Below, piece after piece: positions 7,766 through 16,100 of a stretch of DNA of 35,946 nt. Every line of letters begins with the position of its first letter. The stretch's first letter is position 1. The DNA lies in NCBI GenBank assembly GCA_031273045.1, contig JAISSQ010000081.1, positions 1 to 35,946 on the forward strand. Reading direction: 5' to 3'. The notes beneath the pieces are model-generated. The model made no database searches, had not been told where the DNA came from, and saw only the letters and a list, made by a program, of their open reading frames with translations. Position numbers and translations under genes: made by a program. Source of the stretch: Puniceicoccales bacterium (GTDB lineage: Bacteria; Verrucomicrobiota; Verrucomicrobiia; Opitutales; UBA953).

Positions 7766-10700
7766 ATGTCCTTGCTCGCTCCCGCCCTCAAAAAAATCCG
7801 CGCCCTCCTCGTCTCCGCCGGAACCGCCGGCGCGCTGCCCCTCGGCGCGCTGCCCTTCGCCGCGTTGCCGGTGCTCGCGACGGTCCTCGCGCCCGCGCTC
7901 GCGCCGGAAGCCCGCGCCGCCGGCGTCACGGTCACGATTCCCACGGATATTTCAAATTTCGGCAACGGCAGCACCGCCACTCGTCCGGGCGGCACCGCCA
8001 CGTTCACCTCCGGCGGAACGATGACGCTCACCGAAATCTGCAACGACCCGACCAGCACCATCATCGTCAAGTCGGGGTCGTGCCTCTGGCCGAGTTGGAG
8101 CGGCATCCCGACCACCATTGCCGCCAATCTCGACATTTCCGGCGGCGGCTACGACAGCGGGAAAAACTACGGCGCGATTCGCGCGCAGACGACGGTCGTG
8201 TTCAACGGCAATTTACGCGTCTCCGGTTCCGCCACCAACGGCGACCAGAATTCCAGCACTCTTGGCGGGCAGAGTGGGCGCGACTGCACGCTCAACGGCG
8301 CACTCATCGCCGCCGCCGGCGTTGAGTGCTCCGTCGGCGGTAGCGACGCCGGCAAGGACATGTTCCTCAAACTCAACGCGCCCAACCCTGATTTCTACGG
8401 CACGCTCGTTTTCAAGCGCACGGACTCGAACAGCGTCCTCACCTTCGCCTCCGCCGCCACGCTTCCGAACGCCACCGCCATCACGGTCAACGGCACCACC
8501 GCGTCGCGCATCGTGTTCAACCGCGCCGCCGGCAGCGGCACGGACGGCGGTGCCATCACCATCAACGCCGTCATCGGCGGCACCGCCGGCGTCACGCACT
8601 CCGGCACCGGCACCACGACCCTTGCCGCCTCGAACACCTACACCGGTCCCACCGAGGTCAACGCCGGCGAACTGCGCGTCACCGGCTTGCTCGGCGGCGG
8701 CAACTACACGGGCGTCATCAGCGGCTCCGGCGGCAAAATCGTTTTCGCGAACACCGGCGCGACGCAGACGCTCGGCACCGCCGGCAAAAACAACTCGTTC
8801 ACCGGCGCCGTCCAAATCGTCATCGAGCGCGGCGCGAACGTCACCTCGCCCAGCACGAACGCCGCCAACATCAACGATTTCACCACCACCGGCGGCATGG
8901 TCGTCCGCGGCACGATGGCGTTCACCGGCGGCAACATGGTTGGCGACATGCCGTTCTTCCTCGAAGGCGGCGTCATCAAGTGCGGCAACGGCACGCGCAT
9001 CATCCCGTCCAACACGCTCAAAGGCGGCGAATTGCAGTGCAACGCCGGCAGCGGCACGCGCTCGTTCTACCTCCAGCCCGGCATCGGCTCCACCTACACG
9101 AACCCCGCGCTCAACGTCCTCGGCGGCGAGAACGCGGCGGACATCGTCGAGACGCGCGTCACCGTCGGCGCCGCCGGCTCGTGGTATGAAATCCGGCAGG
9201 ACACCACCACCTTCGTCCCGCGCTTCAACGTCGCCGAGTTCGGCCGGCTCGTGCTCGCCGCTGAAGGCCGCTTCAGCGGCGCCGGTCCCGCGCTCGACAA
9301 GACCGGCGACGGCGAACTCCAAATCGCCGCCGGCGGCAAACTGCCCGACAACACCGCGCTCGCGGTCAAGGCGGGCACACTGCGCCTCTCGACGGCGTCG
9401 GCGCTCGCGAACCTCACCGCCGCGAACGCCATCGCCGTCGCCGACGGCGCGACGCTCGCGCTCGACGCGCTCGCTGCCGGCGCGGCGCACACGCTGCCGG
9501 CGACCGCAATCGCCGCCGGCGGCGCACTCGTCGTCGGCACCGAAGCCACCGGCGTCGGAAGTCCTCATTCAAACAACGAAACCATCACGCTCGCGCCCGC
9601 CTCCGGCAAGTCGCTCACCTTCGCCGACAACGCGATACTCCGCCTCAATCTCGGCGCCGCCGGCACCGCCACTGTTTTGAATTTCTCAACCGCCGCCGGT
9701 GGCAACATCGCGCTGCCGGCGACCGGCGCAAATCTCCGCATCGAGTTCCCCGCCGCATTCGCCGACGAAACCGTGCCGGCGGTGCAAAACTTCGGCCGCG
9801 CCGTCCTGCGCGGTTTCTCGCAACCGCAACGCGCCGTTCTCAAAGCCGCGACACTCGTCAACGCGCCCGCCGGCACGGCGTTCATCGAAGTCACCAGCGC
9901 AAATGCCGACGTTCTGAACGCCGACATCGCGTTCACCGGCGGCGTCACACTCGCCGCCGGCGACCTCCTGCTCTCGACGTTCGCGCCGGTTGTCGCGACA
10001 CCGCCGCCGGCAGTCGTCGTCGGCAGCATCGGCGGCTCGGCGACGCTCTCGGTCTCCGCCGCCGGCGACGCCCTGTCCTTCCAATGGCAAAAGTTGCGCA
10101 GCGATTTCGACGGCGACGTTGCCGACGCCGACGACGACGATTTTGAAATCATCGCCGACGCCACCGGCGCCTCGCTCGCGTTCACGAGCGTCGCCGCCGA
10201 CGACGCCGGCGTCTATCGCGTCATCGTCACCGACGCCGCCGGTCGCTCCGTCGCGAGCGCGGCGAGCGAGTTCCACGTTCTCCACGCGACCATCGTGCCG
10301 GCGGGCACCGGCGAAAAAATTCCCGCCGGCGGCGCGTTTGAAGTCGCCATCTCCGACGCCGAACTCGACGTCCTCGCCGACGCCATCGAAGCCGCCGGCA
10401 ACTTGCCGGCAGATTACGAACTGTCTTACCAATGGTTCTTCACGCCAAACGCCACCGGCGGTGCCGGCAGTGCGACCGCGCTCACCGATGACGGCGCACT
10501 CGCCGGCGGAACGGAAATCACCGGCAGCGTCGCCGGCGAGATTGTCGCGTTTGAAAAAGCGAAACTCGCCGACACCGCCGGCACGTTCCACGCCGTCATC
10601 ACCGGGACCGCTTCCACCGGCGCCGCGAGTGCCGGCGCGCCGTCGCCGCTCGTTTTCACCACCGCGCCGGCGACGCTCACCGTCGCGCAACTGCCGCCGG

Positions 10701-11386
10701 TATTCGTCCCAGCCGCCGACGGTGCCGACGGTCTCCCGCTCGAAACGCAAATCAACGCCGACGGTTCCGCGACGCTCGCGTTCGCGCTCGTCGCCCAAGA
10801 CGCGCCGGTGACTGCCATTCGTTGGCAATACTCCGAAAACTTCGACCCCGACGCCGCCGGCAGTGCCACGTGGACAACTCTCGCCGGCGCAAACGCGCTC
10901 ACGCTCCGCCTCGGCGCACTCTCCGCCGCGAACAACGGCATCGCCTACCGCGCCGCCGTCACGAACACCGTCGGCACCTCCTACACCGCGCCGAGCATCC
11001 TCGGCGGCGGCACCGCCGCAACCGCCGTCCCGCCGGCACTCGTCTGGGCCGCCCGCGCCACCGCACTCAAAGCCGGCGCAACCGTCACATTGACCTGCAA
11101 CATCACCGCCGGCACTCCCGACACCACCGGCGGTTCCGGCACCGGCAGTTTCACCGTCCTTTGGGAACGCCGCGCCGCCGGCAGTGCCGATTTCACCGCT
11201 ATCTCGACAACCACCGTCGCCGCCGCCACTACCGGCAACACCGCCGTCTCCTACACGACCGCCGCCCTCACCACCGCCGACAACGGCGCCGAATACCGCG
11301 TCACCATCACCGGCGCCGCCGGCACCACCGCTTCCCTCACAACAACACTCTCCGTCACCGCCGCCACCGCCGCCCGCAGTCGTTAA
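7766..11386 (+). CDS. Large exported protein with autotransporter-associated beta-strand repeats and Ig-like domains
   Basis: 1206 residues from ATG 7766, which places a signal peptide at the N-terminus: KK near residue 9, a long hydrophobic stretch and cleavage probably after ARAA near residue 52. Residues 55-720 are Gly/Ala/Asn/Thr-rich beta-helix-like sequence with autotransporter-associated strand repeats such as GTTTLAASNTYTGPTEVNAG (near 285) and LDKTGDGELQIAAGG (near 510). From about 740 there are three to four Ig-like domains: the first reads SFQWQKL ... DDAGVYRVIVTDAAG, the others contain LSYQWFF, IRWQYS and VLWERR. Between strands of the first Ig domain is an Asp-rich loop (DFDGDVADADDDDFE) that may bind calcium. 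No beta-barrel, PEP-CTERM or other sorting tail is visible, so surface anchoring is unclear. Probably a secreted or surface adhesive protein; the function is not known. Confidence 0.82.
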   Translation: MSLLAPALKKIRALLVSAGTAGALPLGALPFAALPVLATVLAPALAPEARAAGVTVTIPTDISNFGNGSTATRPGGTATFTSGGTMTLTEICNDPTSTIIVKSGSCLWPSWSGIPTTIAANLDISGGGYDSGKNYGAIRAQTTVVFNGNLRVSGSATNGDQNSSTLGGQSGRDCTLNGALIAAAGVECSVGGSDAGKDMFLKLNAPNPDFYGTLVFKRTDSNSVLTFASAATLPNATAITVNGTTASRIVFNRAAGSGTDGGAITINAVIGGTAGVTHSGTGTTTLAASNTYTGPTEVNAGELRVTGLLGGGNYTGVISGSGGKIVFANTGATQTLGTAGKNNSFTGAVQIVIERGANVTSPSTNAANINDFTTTGGMVVRGTMAFTGGNMVGDMPFFLEGGVIKCGNGTRIIPSNTLKGGELQCNAGSGTRSFYLQPGIGSTYTNPALNVLGGENAADIVETRVTVGAAGSWYEIRQDTTTFVPRFNVAEFGRLVLAAEGRFSGAGPALDKTGDGELQIAAGGKLPDNTALAVKAGTLRLSTASALANLTAANAIAVADGATLALDALAAGAAHTLPATAIAAGGALVVGTEATGVGSPHSNNETITLAPASGKSLTFADNAILRLNLGAAGTATVLNFSTAAGGNIALPATGANLRIEFPAAFADETVPAVQNFGRAVLRGFSQPQRAVLKAATLVNAPAGTAFIEVTSANADVLNADIAFTGGVTLAAGDLLLSTFAPVVATPPPAVVVGSIGGSATLSVSAAGDALSFQWQKLRSDFDGDVADADDDDFEIIADATGASLAFTSVAADDAGVYRVIVTDAAGRSVASAASEFHVLHATIVPAGTGEKIPAGGAFEVAISDAELDVLADAIEAAGNLPADYELSYQWFFTPNATGGAGSATALTDDGALAGGTEITGSVAGEIVAFEKAKLADTAGTFHAVITGTASTGAASAGAPSPLVFTTAPATLTVAQLPPVFVPAADGADGLPLETQINADGSATLAFALVAQDAPVTAIRWQYSENFDPDAAGSATWTTLAGANALTLRLGALSAANNGIAYRAAVTNTVGTSYTAPSILGGGTAATAVPPALVWAARATALKAGATVTLTCNITAGTPDTTGGSGTGSFTVLWERRAAGSADFTAISTTTVAAATTGNTAVSYTTAALTTADNGAEYRVTITGAAGTTASLTTTLSVTAATAARSR

Positions 11387-11422
11387 CCTGATTTTCACTC
11401 CCAGTAGCGGAAGTCGGGTTAA
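11383..11422. terminator. Inverted repeat shared by two convergent gene ends
   Basis: TTAACCTGA (11383-11391) and TCGGGTTAA (11414-11422) pair over 9 bases with one G-T wobble. The arms contain the stop codon of the plus-strand Ig-like protein and that of the minus-strand PIN toxin. There is no T-run on either side, so it is at best a weak bidirectional terminator. Confidence 0.3.
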
Positions 11423-11843
11423 ATAACTTGGACGCCTTCATCGGCGGCGGCGGCGGCGAGTTTTTTATCGAGAACGGCAAGGGCGGCGGATTTATGCAGG
11501 GCAAGTTCGAGGTAAAGGGCGTCGTAGAGGTAGAGGTCGTGCTTGCGGGAGAGGGCAAGAGCGTTGGCGATGGCGGTGGCGTCGGACGAGTCGGTGACGA
11601 CTTTGAGGGTAAGGGCGAGGGAGATTCGTTCTGCGGTTATTTCCGGCGTCATCCGTTTGCTTCGTTCGGCGAGGCGGAGGGAACCGGCGATTCAATTCGC
11701 CAATGGATGGGGACGTGGGGGACGAGACCGTTTTCGATTCTTTTTAGGACGGAGAGGGCGGCGGGGGCTTGCTCGTCGTGCATGAGGAAACTGACGGTGG
11801 TGCTGGCGTCCATGACGACGTTGGCAGGGTCAGCGGTCGGCAT
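11419..11843 (-). pseudogene. vapC: VapC-like PIN-domain toxin, frameshifted
   Basis: Seen: the first frame from ATG 11843 encodes a PIN N-terminus (VVMDASTTVSFLMHDEQAP, with the first catalytic Asp) through HVPIHWRIE, then runs out of family likeness to a stop near 11649. The downstream frame, read back past its ATG, gives IAGSLRLAERSKRMTPEITA, then HDLYLYDALYLELAL (with the third acidic block YDA) and AVLDKKLAAAAADEGV. The two halves join perfectly if one base (an A on the minus strand, near 11688-11694) is restored after WRIE. So this is a single-base deletion in an otherwise intact PIN toxin of about 141 residues, or a sequence error. Known: VapC toxins are Mg-dependent RNases, often cutting tRNA or rRNA. 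Its start overlaps the antitoxin stop by 14 bases, typical of vapBC pairs. Confidence 0.8.
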
Positions 11844-12072
11844 AGTAATCCCCCCTTCCCATGCGGCAGAGTTCGAGGGTGGTGTCGTGGTTGCCTTTGG
11901 GCGGGCAGGGCGGCAGGGCGAGGATTTTCGCGGCGATGCGCCGGTTCCATTCGGCGTCGGTGATGAACTCCGGTTCGTTGGTGGGCGCGGCTCCGTTGAG
12001 GGTGTCGGCGGTGCCGGCGGAGGAACCGGAGTGAACGCTGGTGCTGGGATTGGTTTGGATTGTGGTGCTCAT
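11830..12072 (-). CDS. VapB-like antitoxin (small protein upstream of PIN toxin)
   Basis: 80 residues from ATG 12072, chosen because sequence upstream of it in frame shows no coding character. Seen: a Ser/Thr-rich N-terminal half (MSTTIQTNPSTSVHSGSS), then EFITDAEWNRRIAAKILALPPCP and a C-terminus ending TLELCRMGRGDYYADR, in which the short acidic and aromatic segment resembles a toxin-binding tail. I see no clear AbrB or ribbon-helix-helix DNA-binding domain, so the antitoxin role is inferred from position: it lies directly upstream of, and overlaps by 14 bases, the PIN toxin. If the toxin is dead, this gene may be a remnant or may still neutralise related toxins. Confidence 0.6.
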   Translation of the reverse strand: MSTTIQTNPSTSVHSGSSAGTADTLNGAAPTNEPEFITDAEWNRRIAAKILALPPCPPKGNHDTTLELCRMGRGDYYADR

Positions 12073-12202
12073 GTTTGGTGTGGTTGGAGGTTGGTTGTGC
12101 GGGAGTGGTTGTCCCTTGTTTTCCTGTAGTCGCCAGTGCGAGAAGACTCTGGGGACAACCGGAGGTTGCAAGCCGAGATTATGCCATTGCCCAATCGCAT
12201 AA

Positions 12203-12220
12203 GGGCATCTATGAGTGCCC
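12203..12220 (-). terminator. Small hairpin over the fic stop codon
   Basis: On the minus strand GGGCA-CTCATAGA-TGCCC followed by TTATGCG. The stop codon TAG is in the loop. Only five paired bases and no proper T-run, so termination here is doubtful. Confidence 0.2.
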
Positions 12221-13135
12221 GTAAGATTGCGGAATGAGCCATTTTCCGCGCAGGCGGAAGGCGGGGATGGATTGGCGTTTTGCGCTTTTAGCGGCTGCGG
12301 TGGGATGGATGGAGTTGTTTCTTGCCCAGAGCGGAAGGGGGACTAACGGTGCTCCTTCCAAATAGGCGATGCGTTTGTGCAGGGCCTCCATTAGCAAAAG
12401 AGAAAACAGCGAAGTGAAACCGTCAAATTTCAGGGTGGTTGGGTATTGGGCGAAGAGCGGATAATACTCGGTTTGTTTATTGTTGTTTTGAATGATAATT
12501 GGCGGAAGATTGGAATTGAGTAGTTGCCAGTTGATTAGGACGCGACCTATCCGACCATTGCCGTCGTTGAAGGGATGAATTTTTTCAAACTCCGCGTGGA
12601 ACCACGCGATTTTATCGAGGAACCAAGAAGCAGTGTCGGCGTTGTATTTGGCAATCAATTCGGAAACGAGACCGGATGTGAAATCGGGGTTTGCGCCGAT
12701 ATGACCGCCGACGCGCACCCATTCCGTGCCTTGCCGGAAGCGTCCCGCCCAATCGTCACGAATGTTTGTGAGGAGAATTTTGTGTCGAGCCAAAAGCGCG
12801 GGAACGGTCAATTGACGGTCGGGGTCGTCGAGTAGTTCTTTTGTGATTCTTGCGAGGTTTTGCGCCTCGTTTACTTCGCGAATGTCAAGAGAGCGCGGCA
12901 CAACTCCGAGATGAATAATTTTCTCTGTTTCCGCGAGCGAGAGTGTCGAATTTTCAATCGCGTTTGAGTTGTAAACCATCTCTGGAATTTCTGCCAACGC
13001 AATCTCTCGCAAGAGTGTTTCCCGTCCCTTGGAGAGTTCGGAAAATCGCTCTTGGAGAGCGGAGATTTTATCGCTAATTTGTTCTTTTGTCATTGGCGTA
13101 AAAGGAATTGCGTTGGGGAATGTTTTTAAATTCAT
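12209..13135 (-). CDS. Class II Fic-domain protein (putative AMP-transferase) with excisionase-like tail
   Basis: 308 residues. Start ATG 13135 overlaps the stop of the glycosidase fusion as ATGA, so the two are translationally coupled; AGAAGGA lies just before it. Seen: the Fic core HPFNDGNGRIGR (residues 187-198) matches HPFx(D/E)GNGRxxR in full, so the nucleotide-transfer residues are intact. Upstream, SNAIEN (57-62) matches the (S/T)xxxE(G/N) inhibitory helix, giving a class II autoinhibited Fic protein. Known: such proteins usually transfer AMP to a target hydroxyl. The flap region TEYYPLFAQYP lies further on. The last 25 residues (SIPAFRLRGKWLIPQ) look like the wing of an excisionase/MerR-type HTH, which may be a DNA-reading tail or a fused remnant. 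The target is unknown. Confidence 0.88.
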   Translation of the reverse strand: MNLKTFPNAIPFTPMTKEQISDKISALQERFSELSKGRETLLREIALAEIPEMVYNSNAIENSTLSLAETEKIIHLGVVPRSLDIREVNEAQNLARITKELLDDPDRQLTVPALLARHKILLTNIRDDWAGRFRQGTEWVRVGGHIGANPDFTSGLVSELIAKYNADTASWFLDKIAWFHAEFEKIHPFNDGNGRIGRVLINWQLLNSNLPPIIIQNNNKQTEYYPLFAQYPTTLKFDGFTSLFSLLLMEALHKRIAYLEGAPLVPLPLWARNNSIHPTAAAKSAKRQSIPAFRLRGKWLIPQSYGHS

Positions 13136-16100
13136 TCCTTCTTCCACGCTCGGACGTAATCGATTTCCATTTGGGCGGGCCAGCGGGTAAAGCGGTTGGG
13201 CGGACCGCCCCAATCGCCGCCGAGGGCGATGTTCATCAGGAGGTAATGCGGTTTGTTGAAGGGCCAGTGGAGCGGGTTGCCGGCGGGGTCGCGGCGGTAG
13301 CGGTGGATGAGGACGTCGTCGTAGAAGACGGCGAGTTCGTCGGGTGTCCAGTCGAGGCGATAAACGTGGAAGCCGTCCCACGGGATGTCGGCGATGCCGC
13401 TGCTTGGGGAGGATTTGTGGGTGCGGATTTTTTGCTTGCCGGTTTTTTCGTCAATGACGGGGTTGCCCTGTTTGTCCGTCACCGGTGTGTTGTCGCCGAA
13501 ATGATAGGTGACATAAACGGTTCCGGGCGACGACCAGACGTGCTCCATTATGTCAATTTCTCCGCAGCGCGGCCAGCCGACTTTTCCGATGTCGGTTCCC
13601 ATCATCCAGAGGGCAGGCCAGATGCCGGGACCGGAGGGCAGTTTGGCGCGGATTTCGAGGCGTCCGTAGTGCAGCGCAAGTTGTTTGCCGTGAGTGACTA
13701 TGGACGCGCTTGTGTAGTCGGCCTGCGGCTTGCCGTTGACGATTTTTCCGAACGGTTCCGGCTTCGCTTCGATTATCAAACGACCGCCGGTGACGCGCGT
13801 GTTTTCGAGTCGTTCGCGCGTGTAGAATTGCAGTTCCCGATTGCGAATGGAATAGCCGTGCTCGTAACCCCAGTTTTTGGGGTCGGGCAGTTGTGTGCCG
13901 GCGGTGTTAAACTCGTCCGCCCAAATCAGGGAAAAACCGTCTTTTTTGCGTTCGGCAATTCCGTCGCCGAGCGTGATGTATTCCTTCAAAACAACGGGGC
14001 CGAAAAGTCCGCTTTTTTCGAGGCGTCCGCCTTTACGTCCGCGCGGCGAAGAGGTGTGCGTGACGCGGTTTTTGTTCGGTCGCTCGCTGTTGTTAACGAC
14101 CCACTCCGGCCAGCCGCGCGAGCCGGGTTCGGGGGCTTCGGCGGCATCGCCGTTAAAGCGGTTGTTCCAGAGGTTTGCGACGTGTATTTCGAGCGTGTTT
14201 TCGCCGCCGAGCAACGCGCGTCCGATGTCAATTTTCCACGGCGCTTTCCACACGACGCCGAGGTCGGTTCCGTTCACAACAACGCGGGCGATTTGCGAAA
14301 GGTCGCCGAGTTCGAGGACGGCGCCGTGCCTACCGGCGATGTTTGTTTCGGGCCAGATGAACTTCTTTTTATAGACGGCGGTGCCGCTGAAAAACTTGAT
14401 GCGCGGGTCGCTGTGCGTCGTCCAATCCCGCAACGAATCGAAGCGGACGCGCTGCTCTTCATAAACCGGTTCAAACGAGTCGGCGCCGGCACCGGCAGTG
14501 TTCATTTTCGGGTGGCGGAACGCGACTTCCCACGCGCCGGTGAAGTTCAGCGTGAGCGGGTTGCGGGCGAGCGTTTGCGTGTGTGTTTTTCCGTCGGCGG
14601 TGCGCAGTTTGTAAGTGCCGGCGGCGGTGGCGCGGACGCGCAACGCGCCGTGCGGTTCGTCCTCGCCGGCGCGCGCGAGATAAACACTGGGCGTCACCGC
14701 CGCTGCCGGCGAAACGTTTGCGGGAAACTCGATGCTCACAACCTGCGCCGCCGGTGCGACCGGTTTCTTTTTGTTGAACACAACGAACGCGCTGCCGTTG
14801 CCGTCGAGCGCGAGCGGGACGACCGTTGTTTTTCCCTTCGCGGTGAAACGCGCGAGGTCGGTGACTTCGCCGGTCTCGGCGTTCCACAATTCCGGTCGGG
14901 CACCGGCAACGCGGAACTCGGCGTCAAACACCGCCGGCGTGCCGCTCTGGTTTGAGAGAAAATAGATGTCGCTGTCCTTGCCGGCGCGGTGCGTCCAAAG
15001 AATGCTGTTTGGAATGCCGGCGATGTCTTTGCCGACGCCGATTTCCGCGAAAACCTCGGTCAAAGAATAGTTGCCAAACACGCGCCCTTTTCCGACGGCG
15101 CGGACGAATTTTTCTTTGCTATTTTCTTTGCCACTGCCGGTGCCGGCGTTTTCGCCCCAAAGTTCTTTTGCGACGGTTTGCACAACCTTGTCCGCGTTCG
15201 GATAATTTTGCAGCGATGGCGAGCGTTCCGGCGCGTCACCGGCAACGACCAAAACAAGACCCTCTTTGACAAATTGCGCGAGTTTTCGCGCGAGTTGTGA
15301 AGTCATTGTTTTTGTCGGCGGCAGCGCGAGCACGCGGTAGGTTTGACCGTGGCGTAGCGTGAGTTTTCCGTCGCGCACAAATGCTTTGTTGAGAAGCACT
15401 TCCGCGTTGATGTAGTCAAAATCATAACCGGCGGGCAGCGCGGGGATTTGCTTTCCGTTCATACGCGGCGTGTCCTCGCCAAAGAAGTAGGCGACATCGG
15501 CGCCGTGATTGTCTTGTTGAAGCAAATAGGACGCGCGGCGAATGTAATCCGTGAACCCTTTTCCGTAGTCCTTGAACCACGTCGAGTAGCGGTTAAAATC
15601 CGCGCCGAACCACGGCACAATTCCGGGGAACGCCTTGTAGGGCTGGTGCACGGTGACGTGCAAAACAAGGTGGTTGATTCCGTTTGCAAACGACCAGTCG
15701 GCGCGCGTTTTCAAGTTCGCCGGCGTCTGGTTGAAATTGCCGCCGGAGGTGAACGCCTCCGCGCTCACGCGGCGTTTTCCGTAAGTGTGTCCGCACGAAC
15801 TCGCGAGGCGCACTTCGACGCCGCCGAGCGCGCCGGCGCCACCCCACCAATACTCGCCGCCGATTTCGTCCGCCGCGCCGCCGTATTGCAGCGACTCCGC
15901 CGGAAATCCCCAATGCCCGTAGTTTTCGAGCCACGTTTTGATGCCGTGCCGGTTCGCGGCGGCGGTGAGGCCTCCGACGTAATTCTTTGCAATCAAGTCC
16001 GCTACGAGCCGCCGCCAGTCCCAGAGAAAACGGTCTGTCTGGTCGCGTGTGCCGACGACGAGACCGTTCAGCGACGCCAGCCACGGCAACGGGTCGTAGC

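Noticed and set aside
8118-9680. Ser/Pro/Arg-rich frames overlapping the Ig-like protein on both strands
   Set aside because: Out-of-frame readings of the repeat protein; no start context, no motif, and the main frame has a signal peptide and domains.
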